Assembly: GCA_002633025.1 (NCBI GenBank)
Contig: NMRB01001287.1
Span: forward strand, 68,103 to 132,102
DNA length: 64,000 nucleotides
Reading direction: 5' to 3'
Origin: Notospermus geniculatus
Taxonomy: Eukaryota; Nemertea; Pilidiophora; Heteronemertea; Lineidae
This document shows, in pieces, positions 1 through 10,639 of this stretch. Both the position numbers and the translations under genes were made by a program. Positions within the stretch are counted from its first letter, which is position 1. Each line of letters begins with the position of its first letter. The notes beneath the pieces are model-generated. The model did not search any database. It was not told the origin of the DNA and was given only the letters and a program-made list of their open reading frames with translations.

Positions 1-32
1 TCTTTGGTACCACACAGGCTACCACCAAATTT

Positions 33-246
33 GTGTGGCGGTCTAGGAAAACCCGGCGGATGTCGCTGAATGATCAACAAGGGCTGTCAGATTGCCTGTG
101 CATTGATGTACTAGTCCTACACAGGCCCTACTGCTTACCTGTTAGGTAGTAGGCTACATGTCAGCTATTGAAATGTGCGGGTTCAGCAAGGCCGTTAACA
201 CTTTCCTCAAATGCGAAATCCGCCGGGTTTTCCCAGACCGCCACAC
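33..246. repeat. Foldback element inside copy A
   Basis: Near-perfect terminal inverted repeats of about 28 bases (33-60 and 219-246) enclose about 160 bases. The first arm begins GTGTGGCGGTCT. Copy B has continuous sequence across the matching point near 10,090, so the element inserted into copy A after the duplication or was lost from B. No ORF is visible. It looks like a non-autonomous DNA element (MITE). Confidence 0.75.
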
Positions 247-577
247 CAATTTACTACAATTTACGAATCCCCAACAGCTTTTACGATACCATGCATGTGT
301 TTGTTGAACGCTACCATCTTGTCAAGTATATAGGCCTATTATAAGAAGTCACCCCTGTTGGGGATTCGGGCAGTGGCACTTACATGTACATGATTGTAAC
401 GTTGGCTCATAGGAAAGTCGCAGCAAATGCCATGTTCTTGTTTAGATTGATGCCCCGCGCTTCAGTTACTCGTGCAGTCGGCGAAATGGCCTTCTTGTTG
501 TTGCTGAAGGATTGGCATGCAGTTTGGATGATAAAGGATGGTGCAATCCCCTGACATTAAGCATGATTCCTTTTCAG

Positions 578-3016
578 AATTTCGTGCCAAAGATGGAAAC
601 TTCGTTGTCACGCCCGAGGTACAAGCGGCATTTGATGAATATGGATACATCTTGGTCAGGTATGAGTAGAATTTTTGAGCAAAGCACACCTCATTTTTGT
701 ACCAACACCGCGTGATTGCTGCATGCAATGGGTGATGTTGGACGAATTATTAACGATGCCAATGTCGAAATGGGTTGAGGGACTGGTCCGTTTATTTTAA
801 GAAATAACTCGTGCAGCATCACCAACATCAGATAGGCACACACTATAAAAGAGAGCATCCGATGGATCTACTGTAGGCCTACTCTAGGCCTAGTTGGCTT
901 ATCGGAAAGATTATACCCGTTAAATTGATGCGAAGCCTGATTAAACTGTTCCTTCAGAGGCCTTCTCGAACCAGAGGAACTCGCCATACTGAAGACAGCG
1001 ATAGAAAAGGATGCGGAAATCCAGGACCGGTCATACGGGAGAGACGATGGTGCAGGGAGGAGGACGCGCGTCAGTCTGTGGAATCACCCAGGAAACGATG
1101 TAACCGGCGTGGTAGCCAGAGCTGAAAAGGTCGCTGGCACATTTGAGAAGGTAAGAATAAAACAATCGTTGTTGGTGCAGTCCCGAAAGGAATGGCAGAA
1201 ATAGATTCTTGGCGATGTCCTTGAACCCATATTAGTGACCAGAACAACACGAATAATCAAGTACCGTTCTTTTATTTTAATAATTATAATTCACAGCCCA
1301 TTTGAGAAAAATATGTCATGACAGTGACTTTTAATGAGATTATTTCTACATCTTTCCCTGGCTGCATATATTCAGTTATTTTTGCATCTATGTAAACATT
1401 TATTTACATATGTGCATGTAGCTTCTTGGTGGAGAGGTCTACCATTATCATGCGAAGGTGATTTTAAAGGATGCATTCACAGGGGGCGCTCATATTTGGC
1501 ATCAGGACTACGGGTAAGAATCGTCGTAACCATCAACCACACTTGAATCGAAATATTTCAGCGCGAATTATGCTAAAGTTTCATTGCAAAGAGCGTCGAG
1601 AGTGACAACTTACGAAGTTTTTTTGGCGAAGTGACAAAGCATGGTATGACCACAGCATGAGTATGATTATAAATTCAATTGAAGAAGCAGGTCGCAGATT
1701 CTATGCCTTGGTCGTACTACATTGTACATGTACGACAATGTACATGTACATGTACGTACTTTGCTTGTACCTCTGTGCATTGAAGCTAGACATTCTTCTT
1801 TATCGTCAGCTATTGGTATGAGAACGGCTGTCTGACACCGGATATGGGGACGGTATGGATCGCCTTGGACAGAGCTGATGAGGAGAATGGCTGCCCAAAG
1901 GTAAGCATGTGATTTCCGGAACTGGGTAACAGGCCGAGTTCTATGAAGAGCGCGGAGAAAAAAAGTGGCCTTCTTCGATGTAACCCTGCAACAACACAGG
2001 ACAGGTTGCCAGCCGTTTAACCGAGAAACGGAACAGCGCCCTTCATCAGAAATGGTGGTTCATGCCAAACTTCCTGTTTATCAGGGTGTACACGCCATGT
2101 AGAACTTTTGCCGCACACAATTTCTCAATCCAGCTAATTCCCGGTTCACACAAAGCCGGTCGGGTGACGCACATCCGCGTGGGCGACCAGGCTGGAGCAG
2201 ACCCAGAGCGTGTCCGGTACTTCTCGGAGAAGCTCGGTGTCCTTCCTACTATCCTGGAACCGGGCGATGCCCTATTCTTCCACTCCAACGTGCTTCACCG
2301 CAGCGACCAGAACAGCAGTCCAAACAGGAGGTGGTCATACCTTGTAGCGTACAATCGGGCAAGCAATGACCCGTTCAAGGAGCACCACCATCCCAAGTAC
2401 ACCAAATTTGAGAAGGTACATGTACGTTGTATTGGAACTAACTTGAGACTCATCAATAGAAGCCATTATAAGAGCGGTTTACACATGCAACTTTTCATAT
2501 GCACTTCATGCAACTTGTTGCATAAACCTGATGAGACAAAAAAAATTCATCAAAATTGAATGTGTAAACGGGCATGCAACTTGTTGCAACTAGCTACTGC
2601 AACCTCATGCAGCCTGCAACAAATTTAGGATCCAGATCCAATTTTCTGGTGAAGTTGCAACAAGTTGCACGTCACTGGCCAATGAGAATACAGCAAAAAA
2701 TCATGTGATTTCTACTGAAGCCAAAATTGCTGCCGAACAAAGCAAGAAAGCGAAGTCGGCATCACTGGCAGTTTGAATGGACATCCGAGGCAGAAAATAC
2801 TTTTCACATCATCCTTGCCCAGCATTTTAAACACAATATCAAGGAAGCGGAGCGGAGTCTGTCCGATCGTCATACATGTATCGCAAATTGCCATTTCAGG
2901 TTCCAAACGCGAAGATTAGAGAATGCACAACGGACTTAGTATCGGAGGGAAAGTGGTTTTTCGCCGGTCCCAAGGAAGATACTTCCGTCACTAGTCTGCC
3001 GCATGGTGGACATTAA
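578..3016 (+). CDS. PhyH-type Fe(II)/2-oxoglutarate dioxygenase, copy A
   Basis: Six exons with matching phases: 578-659, 958-1150, 1422-1513, 1810-1900, 2134-2415 and 2900-3016 (stop 3014-3016), about 285 codons. The product resembles phytanoyl-CoA dioxygenase / PHYHD1-like enzymes, which hydroxylate small molecules or acyl-CoAs using iron, O2 and 2-oxoglutarate. The HxD iron motif is seen as WHQDYG in exon 3. Exon 5 carries IPGSHKAGR, then the distal histidine region [13 protein letters not shown] and the arginine of [13 protein letters not shown] expected to bind 2-oxoglutarate. Family members are about 300 residues, so nearly all is present, but the exon with the start codon was not found: the first exon opens with two bases of a split codon. 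Intron 5 holds a foldback element at 2,468-2,720. The true substrate is unknown. Confidence 0.85.
2468..2720. repeat. Foldback element rich in GCAACTTGTTGCAAC words
   Basis: Copy A intron 5 carries a block starting GGTTTACACATGCAAC, with repeated GCAACTTGTTGC palindromes and the mirrored GTGTAAACGGGC word. Copy B lacks most of it at the matching place, near 12,507. A longer relative lies at 9,660-10,066. It is non-coding and looks like a non-autonomous element. Confidence 0.65.
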
Positions 3017-3261
3017 TCATTACCACCCGATTTGGTTCATTCCTAGAGATAATGTATTAAATGATGTCACACTTATCGAAACGTTCTAATTACTTTACCA
3101 TTTTAGTTGCAAACCTTTGCTATCAACTCAAAGCGCTCGTATTATTCAGTGACTGGAGATCGTATGAAAATCACCCTCAAGCATCAGGGTCTACGCAAAT
3201 GCTCCGTCCCCCACACTTGTTTCTGGCGGGATCGTTATAAAGACCTGTAAATGGCCTGATT

Positions 3262-3404
3262 AGGGAGGTTTAGAAATCAAACGACAAACGTAAACTCACG
3301 ACAGCGTTATTTTTCATGCTAAATGTATATGAATTTTCGGCACAAAAATAACGTTGTCGTTAAAGTTTACATGTACGTTTATCGTTTGATTTTTAAACCT
3401 CCCT
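3262..3404. repeat. AGGGAGGTTT foldback element (family 1, copy 1)
   Basis: An inverted repeat runs from AGGGAGGTTTAGAAATCAAA to its complement ending AAACCTCCCT, with imperfect arms over most of the 143 bases. Family members occur at 13,077-13,221 (the orthologous copy in duplication B) and 63,335-63,479. The shared AGGGAG end also closes the unrelated-looking foldback at 53,697. Confidence 0.8.
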
Positions 3405-3967
3405 TTTTCAAGGATGTGTGAAAAGCCATGTAGAATGACCCACTTATGTTTCCTCATTCACGAGATTACTTCATCAGAAAATGAGCAGTGTTATTAACTG
3501 TGCACTATCATCACGCGATAATCGTGGAATAAGAAACGTCATGTGTCATAATTTCGGAGAACAATTAGGTTTTTGAACTTGCACATGTACATCATTCCCA
3601 TTGATGAATGTACTTCGACCACAAATTTATTTGATTACGAACAACCACAGCCAATTTCGAATTCTAGTTTCCTTCATTGCAAACGTCATGAGACCCCCTC
3701 AAGAATTTACAAAAAGCTTTCTGAACGTGGTGGAATGAAGTACCAAACTCGCTACCTCAACAGGTGTCACTAGTGGTTAAAACTACTGAATTGAAAGGGA
3801 CATTCAGGTCCTGATCAATTTCCCACACAAAAGGCATCCATTGTATAGCACCTGATTACTGTGTCCTGCCCTCTATCACAGTTATGATCTCCCTCTCCTT
3901 TTGACAGACGTTTTATTATCTAATGTCCATAAGCATTATTTTATACAGCAATTGGTAAAAACATTCC

Positions 3968-4120
3968 TTAATAATGCGTAACGGAGCTGTACCATGGCGG
4001 TTGGTCGGAGGTCTTGAATCCATCTGGTAGAATAGGCGCTGACTCGTCCTCATCATAGGAATCGATCTCGCCAACAACCTGTCCCGAAAGATCATCCTTC
4101 GGTGCGTTGACAATTGTCTG
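3968..4120 (-). pseudogene. SLC17 last-exon stump
   Basis: On the minus strand this encodes the last 50 or so residues of the SLC17 transporter, ending in PPWYSSVTHY and a TAA at 3968-3970. It is almost identical to the end of the complete gene at 13,950. The upstream part of the exon, with the last membrane helix and the splice acceptor, is missing because the duplication ends here. No other SLC17 exon lies nearby, so it cannot encode a transporter. Confidence 0.85.
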
Positions 4121-4390
4121 AATACAGATTCTCATTTCATGCTTCCCTCTCAATGCTCTGCAATGTAGGGACCATCAAATTTGCTGTCAAGCAAATTTCA
4201 CAATTCTAGTTATTTACTGAAATTTAATTGAGTAAAATTAAAAACCGAAATTTAATCATAGAAAATTTTAGATATCTATAACTAATCTTGCTGAAAAATC
4301 ATCCGTACTATAGGACATTAGAATGACCAAATGCTGAGTGAACATATGTACATTGTAGTAGGCCTACATAGATTTATTCTTTGATTTCAG

Positions 4391-5253
4391 CCAAAAAGCT
4401 TTACGCAGTGAATGGAAGAAGCCCAACGGTGCACGATGTGGAAGGACTTACTATTGATCTCGACAAGAGGGCGATAGTTGATACTTGGGAGCCAGGCAGA
4501 GGAGTGGTACGTCGGTTCACTTCTTATATAAGATACTCTGTTCTTGCATTCGCTATGACGAGGTTACCTGACATGTCATCCTCCCATAGCAAGGTTTTAG
4601 CCTCTTGTGTGCTAGCGTATGAAGAGGAGCGAGATCAAAACCTTGCTGTAGGAGGATGAAGACATGTTGATTGTTCGAGAAACAAAAATGATGAGCTATG
4701 GAAAAATTTTAAGGGTCGTAATTTAGAACGTTCCTTAACGTTAAGGTCGACCTTAAGTCTATTGTAAAACCATCGAGAACAATAGATTTTAGGTGGACCG
4801 TTCTAAGCAACGTTAAGGAACGTTCTAAAATACGGCCTTAAGTCTAGAACTGTAGGTTTCATGAATGTCGACTTGCTGCCCGTAAGTTACACCATGCTTT
4901 CATCATTCTTCGGGTCGTATTTTAGGACGTTCCTTAACGTTAAGGTCGACCTTAAGTCGATTGTAAAACCAACGAGAACAATAGATTTAAGGTGGACCTT
5001 AATGTTAAGGAACGTTCTAAAATACCGCCCTTCGTGTCGCCTCTCAAGTAAATATTGCGGGTGAAAAAAAATTCTTGTTATTTGGTCCATCAAAACACGA
5101 AATCTTGACATCTTATGTAGCGAAACATTTGATATTCTCTTGTAGCCATTCTACACCCCTCACGACATCGCCACAGACAGCCAAGGATCCGTTTACGTCG
5201 GCGAAATCGGACCAAACATTGTGTGGCAGTTCAGATATGGCAGAAAGAAATAA
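4391..5253 (+). CDS. C-terminal end of a peptidyl-hydroxyglycine amidating lyase (PAL)-like protein, partial
   Basis: Two exons are supported: 4391-4506 (acceptor TTTCAG, donor GTACGT) and 5146-5253 (acceptor TGTAG, stop TAA 5251-5253). The first reads KLYAVNG, VEGLTIDLD and IVDTWEPGRG; the second reads FYTPHDIATDSQGSVYVGEI and VWQFRYG. This matches the last blade of the PAL propeller, which releases the amidated peptide and glyoxylate in neuropeptide maturation. PAL domains are about 320 residues and only about 75 are here. No upstream PAL exons were found between 1 and 4,390, so the gene either begins outside the window with the PhyH gene inside an intron, or it was truncated. The intron holds foldback repeats at 4,577-5,030. 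Confidence 0.6.
4577..4660. repeat. Hairpin with CATCCTCC ends
   Basis: An inverted repeat begins CATCCTCCCATAGCAAGG and ends CCTTGCTGTAGGAGGATG, with GAGGAGCGAG inside. Related, longer hairpins lie at 43,024-43,131 and 45,690-45,782. It sits in the PAL-like intron and is non-coding. Confidence 0.65.
4713..5030. repeat. Two tandem copies of a GGGTCGTA foldback
   Basis: Copies at about 4713-4837 and 4912-5030 each start GGGTCGTA and contain GTTCCTTAACGTTAAGGTCG, mirrored by a second arm. The two copies are close relatives in direct orientation, about 75 bases apart. Both lie in the PAL-like intron. Confidence 0.75.
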
Positions 5254-5428
5254 TGAGGTTGCAACTGGAATCCATGGATAGCTAAAGAAGCAGAACCATG
5301 AATGCACAAGATTCCAAACAAGGGCATATTCTGTTTATTGTCGTCAAGTTTTCAAGCCCATGTCACCACAGTTTGTCATTTTTGGAAGAGACTGATCAAC
5401 ATGCAGTGGTACTCAGTGATGTCCACCG

Positions 5429-5612
5429 ATATACATGTACAGTCATCAGCATTAGTTTGTATACACCTGTAATTTGGTTATATTTCAGCACCAAGAACAC
5501 CAAATTCAACCGGGTTTGAGCAACAAACCCGGTTGAATTTGGTGTTCTTGGTGCTGAAATATAACCAAATTACAGGTGTATACAAACTAATGCTGATGAC
5601 TGTACATGTATA
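5429..5612. repeat. Near-perfect 184-base palindrome
   Basis: The left arm (5,429-5,517) and right arm (5,524-5,612) are reverse complements with a spacer of only a few bases (GAGCAAC region). The arms include ACACCTGTAATTTGG and its mirror. Arm identity looks essentially complete, which suggests a very young element, a DNA-level hairpin or an assembly fold-back. Confidence 0.85.
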
Positions 5613-7687
5613 TGATTTTTCTGGAGGCCACCTCTCCACCCACCTATTATTTACCAATACACCACCTTTGTTCTACCAATTGAAAGACCACCGTCTCAAA
5701 GAAGAGTATAGGCCTACCTACATGTACCGTTGCGCATTTTTTTGCATATTAACTGCTGCAATCCTATTCGGATTGACATCATCAAAAATACTCAAAAATA
5801 CATGTATAGGCTATGGTATGTGACATTGTTGTATACGTAAAGTGGTTGCAGTACGTACATGTAGCCTAAACGGCGACGCGAATCAGGCATCTGCATGAAA
5901 TATGCAATCACCGAATTCTCGTAACAAGATACTCAAGTGAGGAAAGCATCAAAACAAAACGTGTAATTCATGTATAGGAACTTATATCATCGTATATTTT
6001 ATTGTCGGCCCGGCTGTCAACGGGTGTATTAAAGTATAGGCATCATAAAGGCATCTTGAACCATCAAGGGTTCATATCGCCACGCTTTAGGAGCAGCTCA
6101 TCCTCGCACCACGAGTCTTCACAACCGCTCCTGTTCTCGCCCTTGGTTCATTGAGGGAGGGGTGCGACAGTAAATGACCTGAGATTCTCAGGATGGGAGC
6201 AGCTTTAGTCCGAAGGCGAAGTCACTGTACGCCTTGATATTTCAAGATGCCAAAAGGGAATTGAAATGAAATCATGCAAAGACAGAGCTTCGGGTAGAAG
6301 GAAATGTCGTATTTCCAACTGCTTCTTCGACATTTTTGGAACCCTACTGTCCTTTATCGTTGCATGGTGTGTGATCAGTAAAAGTTGTGATATCATAGAT
6401 ACATGTATGTATGTATGTAATAATGTAAATTGTGGTTAAAAATTTACTGTTGTGCGACTCATTAGCCATTGTTTCCTACAACCTCGTAGTGAATTGTGAG
6501 CCATTTTTTCGAGACAATTGCTGTGGTAAACAAGAATTTGGTTGTGGTTTGAATTCAAACACCTGGTTGTGAAATGTACTGGACATTGGCAAATTTCTAT
6601 GGTCCTGTATTTGATAATTACGCCTCACTCTAAAATCAATGCAATATTTTTTTACATTTTCCCCAACGATGATTCATCATGGAACATGCTCCAAGAAGAG
6701 AACGTGCACTATGTACATGTACATGTATATGTACATAGATAGTATACTGGTGGTAAAAGCTGTTAGAGCCTGCGTGGAGCTTTGTTTCTACCATTTGCAG
6801 CACACTGAGAGCCATCAGGATTTCGAATAGAGGGTTGAAGAAAAGCAGTTTAATTTTAGATTAAACAATTTTTTGAATTAATGTCGAATGTTTCGTGTAA
6901 ATGTAACATGTTCTTGTATATAGGATTATCATAAGTGTCCATTGCCCAAATCGACATAACCGTAAATTTCCTATTTTGAGGCTAGCTTGCTTCCCATTCA
7001 GTCAAAAAANGCTTTCGTTCCTCGTATCCGCAGGAGTGTACACCGTTGTAACTTCACATCGTGCGTGTTTCGTCAACTCGAACTTTTTATATCAGTTTTC
7101 TATAGATCTCGTTGGAATGATGGACAGAATAGAGGCAAGGGGATGGCCAGTTCTCTTCTTGATGGCTCTCAGATGATGTTGTGTGGAATCGAAGAGGATC
7201 TTGAAGAAGAACCCTCGTCGTATCAATGACAGAATGCAGTCATGTTTTTGCACGTTTACTTTGCAATCTTTTATTCAAGCAATCGTGATTTAGGTCATTG
7301 TGGAAATGAAGCCTTCATTGCTTCTGGGAGGTATAGTAGGCCTACAGTGCCTGCACAGAATCCCTCCTTTTGGCTGTAGGAAGGACGTGCGACTCGCACC
7401 AGACAGTGAATCACGACTGCAGCAAGCTTGTTTGGAGATGTTCCTTTGTTTATCACCGTGATTGACTTGCATGTCGTTTACGCAAAATTTTCCTCCCACT
7501 GACCCAAAAGCAGTTGGGCTCATGAGATTTGACGTTATATAAATTTCATTTTTTTGGAATGCAATTTGACGTGACAAACATTCGTGTATTTAAAAATCAT
7601 ATATGCACTTCTTTAATGTTGTAAATCGAGAAAGATGTTTATCAAACAGGGTTTGTGGTAAAACTGGTTCCTATTGTGATAGTTGCT

Positions 7688-7915
7688 TAAAGGAGCACGG
7701 TATGGGTAATCGCTAATGGGTAATTCGACTGCCGACGTAGCGGCAGCAACACTAACTACAAACACCTAGCGGCAGCAACACTAACTACAAAAATCCATTA
7801 CAAAATGTACGCAGTAAATCGGGCCCATTCTCCGACAACGTAGTTAATTCCTTTGGGTTGGAGAGTGGCGCGGTGGCGCCGGCTGTCGAGAAGTGGCAAT
7901 ACCGGGCTCCTTTAA
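7688..7915. repeat. Inverted-repeat element with internal duplication
   Basis: The ends TAAAGGAGCACGGTAT and ATACCGGGCTCCTTTA form terminal inverted repeats. Inside, a unit containing CTAGCGGCAGCAACACTAAC is present twice in tandem (about 7,738-7,792). Non-coding. Confidence 0.65.
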
Positions 7916-9149
7916 GGTGAAGGTCGCTTTTGAAACATAACACTGTTTTTACCAGTTGTTATCTTCATTTCCAAAGCAATAAATGAAACGAAACCTTGAA
8001 ATTCTCATTACTGTCGGAAAATGGTTCGATAAAAATTCGATGCCATTCGTTCTGTCTGTCCTGTATTCGTTTGGTCTTTTTTCAGCTCGACCTCGATCGA
8101 CTTGATCTCGATCAGGACATGATCAAATTATTTCGAAATCTGTATCACTATGATGGCCACATGCGATACAAAGAAAGTTCAATTCAGCAATTTATCACCG
8201 TAATAGGTTCCAAAACTGTGAGGTTAGAGACGGCAGTTATGCCGATACCAGGATACAGTAAATAGGCCTAGGCCTACCCATATGGCTGAAATAACAATGA
8301 CGTCCAATGGGTCATCTCAATATTGCTGACTCATTCCTCAACAACGCTGTTTCTCTGGAATAACTTCTTTTCACTGATAATATGGATTATATTTTGTTGT
8401 CCGTTGATGAATAAAGATATGTCGTGACATCCGAGTTCATGATGTTCCCTTGATTCAGATATGTAATCGAGCAACTGAGGGCAGTGACAATGAGTGCCAT
8501 GGCAGTGTGACATGTATATGATGCACCTTGCAGGTATCAAAAATGCTCTTCCCTGTGAAAACTCACCCATTCCTAGTTGATTCCATTTCCTAGTCTTGGC
8601 AGCTGCTGACACGGACAACACTGGGACAGTGTATCAGTTTAATGGTAGTCTCGCGCAGCCAGACCCTCGGTTGGGAGACCGAGGGTCTGGCCACAACGTC
8701 TAAAGCTTTTGTGATGCTGCTTTGCGCACGACTGCCCCGTCAATGGCGAGATCATTCCCGCCCGGCGGCATCGATCTTCGGCAAATTCCTCGATAAAAGA
8801 CGACACAACTGACCTGTGTATATCTCCTTTAGTGTCACTGATGGAGTATCAGATCATCGGTGCTGCGGGGAAAGACCTCCATGGTGCGATCTTGCTAAGC
8901 TTTGCTTCTGTCTGACTGAACTGAAGTTCGTTAGATACAGCGCCGCCATTTTGCAATCTTCTGATCCCAATGACCAATCAGCATGGCTGTAAACAGCTGG
9001 ATTCAAAATCGACCAATCAGCATCGGTACCAGATTTTCGGTATTCGCGTAACAAAAATTGTTGAGGTTGGTCTCAGTCTCTGTAATGCTGCGCAGTTCGC
9101 GCATGCGTGAAAGAGACTGAGTGACTCAGTCTAGTTTAATGGGGACCCA

Positions 9150-9300
9150 AGCCCACTGCCACAATAGGTGTCACTAGTGGTTAAAACTATTGAAATGAAA
9201 CTGACATCCCGTCCTGATCAATTTCCCACATAAAGGCGTCCATTGTATAGGACCGGGTTTCGGTGTGCTGCCCCCTATATCTAGCAAGGATCCCCATTCT
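9150..9300. repeat. Dispersed GTGTCACTAGTGGTT repeat (third copy)
   Basis: This stretch matches 3,764-3,890 and 13,571-13,690, sharing TGTCACTAGTGGTTAAAACT and TTTCCCACA...ATCCATTGTATAG. The two others sit at equivalent places in duplication copies A and B. This one lies outside the duplication, so the sequence is a dispersed repeat. Confidence 0.65.
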
Positions 9301-9659
9301 CGGCTCGGAGTGTGGGTCAACTGGTGTCGACATATGCTTAACTTAGGTAGGCCAAACTGATAGTCCGTCCATTCGGTCTGTTCGTTACATTCTGCACGTA
9401 CTTATGATAAGGCTTTGTAACACTTGTATATAACAGTTTTGTTTTCGAGTGGAGTTTATCTCAAACTCGAGAAAGGCCCCAGTAATCATTAAAATCAACG
9501 AACAATCGAAATCATGTGACAGCTGATCCCAGAACGATAGATTTGTCACAATTAGCGTCTGTGATTGGGTCTGCCTTCATATTCGTCTCTTCCCTGCCAA
9601 AGAAAATGCCTCACACACTTCAAGGTAAGTGTTCCATGAGCTCTAACGATAGGCCTAAA

Positions 9660-10066
9660 GGGCGGTTTACACTAGGTTGCACCAAGTTGCAAGTTGCTGC
9701 AATCTGCAACTTGTTGCAGTCTGCCTGTGACGTTTACACATTGCAACATTCAGTGCGATAAGTTGCAGAAGTTCGAAAGTTGCAGGAATTTTGGCGGGAA
9801 TCCTTTGTTCGGCAGCCATTTTGGCTTTGGTAGACGTCACATGATTTTTTGCTGTATTCTCATTGGCCAGCGACGTGCAACTTGTTGCAACTTCACCAGA
9901 AAATAGGATCTGGATCCTAATTTTGCAACAAGTTGCAGTAGTTAGTTGCAACAAGTTGCATGCCCGTTTACACATGCAACTTTGATGAAATTTTTGGTCT
10001 CACCACGTTTATGCAACAAGTTGCATGAAGTTGCATATGAAAAGTTGCATGTGTAAACGGGCCTTA
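9660..10066. repeat. Composite GCAACTTGTTGC foldback cluster
   Basis: It starts GGCGGTTTACACTAGGTTGC and ends GCATGTGTAAACGGGCC. The words GCAACTTGTTGC and ACAAGTTGCA recur many times on both strands, so nested hairpins can form. It abuts the left edge of duplication copy B and is related to the element at 2,468-2,720. Confidence 0.7.
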
Positions 10067-10192
10067 GATGTACATCTAGGCACCACATAGGCTACCACCA
10101 ATTTACATGTACTGCAATTTACTAATAATCCCCAATAGCTTTAACGATACCATGCCTGTATTTGGTAAACACTACCGTCTTGTCAAGTATAA

Positions 10193-10401
10193 AGCCTGCC
10201 GCACACTGGAGCTACATGTCGTCTGCTGAGCAAAAAGTCATTCGAGACCGTTTGCTCAGCAGATAGCTCGCGTGTGCGCGTCGGTGAGTTTTTTGCCTCG
10301 CGAGGCAGAAAGCTCGCGTGTGCGCGTATTTTTCGGTGACATCTGCTGAGCAAACGATCTCGAATGACGTTTTGCTCAGCAGATACAGTGTGCGGCAGGC
10401 T
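10193..10401. repeat. MITE with TAA target duplication, AGCCTGCC ends
   Basis: The terminal inverted repeats begin AGCCTGCCGCACACTG and end CAGTGTGCGGCAGGCT. Long internal arms carry TCTGCTGAGCAAA. TAA flanks it on both sides (10,190-10,192 and 10,402-10,404), while the matching place in copy A has one TAA and no insert. A three-base TWA duplication is typical of PIF/Harbinger-type elements. Confidence 0.8.
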
Positions 10402-10639
10402 TAAGTCACACTTGTTGGAGATTCGGGCAGTGGCACTTGAACATGTATACGTGGGGCACGTACATGTAGGAAAGGCGCAGCAAATGCCATGATTCTTGTT
10501 TAGATTGACGCCCCGCTTCAGTTACATGTACTCGTGCAGTCGGCGACATGGCCTTCTTGTTGTTGCTGAAGGATTGGCATGCAGTTTGGATGATACAGGA
10601 TGGTGCAATCCCCTGACATTAAGCATGATTCCTTTTCAG

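Larger units (their letters stand above)
1..4120. repeat. Segmental duplication, copy A
   Basis: This block matches 10,080-14,102 in the same orientation and order. It contains the PhyH-type gene and, at its right edge, the last part of an SLC17 exon. Similarity stops after 4,120, inside what is the final SLC17 coding exon in copy B, so copy A carries only a 3' stump of that gene and looks like the derived copy. The copies differ by scattered substitutions and by foldback elements present in only one of them. The left edge may lie outside the window. Confidence 0.85.
5254..9150. other. Intergenic stretch, repeat-rich, no gene supported
   Basis: I find no exon chain here on either strand. Contents are the palindrome at 5,429-5,612, simple GTAT runs near 6,405, an N in an A-run at 7,010, the inverted repeat at 7,688-7,915, and a short hairpin at 8,655-8,690 (arms AGACCCTCGG). 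An open stretch at 8,080-8,265 follows an acceptor-like TTTTTTCAG but matches no family I know. Confidence 0.6.

Noticed and set aside
8080-8265. Possible exon after TTTTTTCAG encoding LDLDRLDLDQDM
   Set aside because: No compatible partner exon, no recognisable domain, and the repeated LDLD text comes from a local GATCTCGATC-type repeat.
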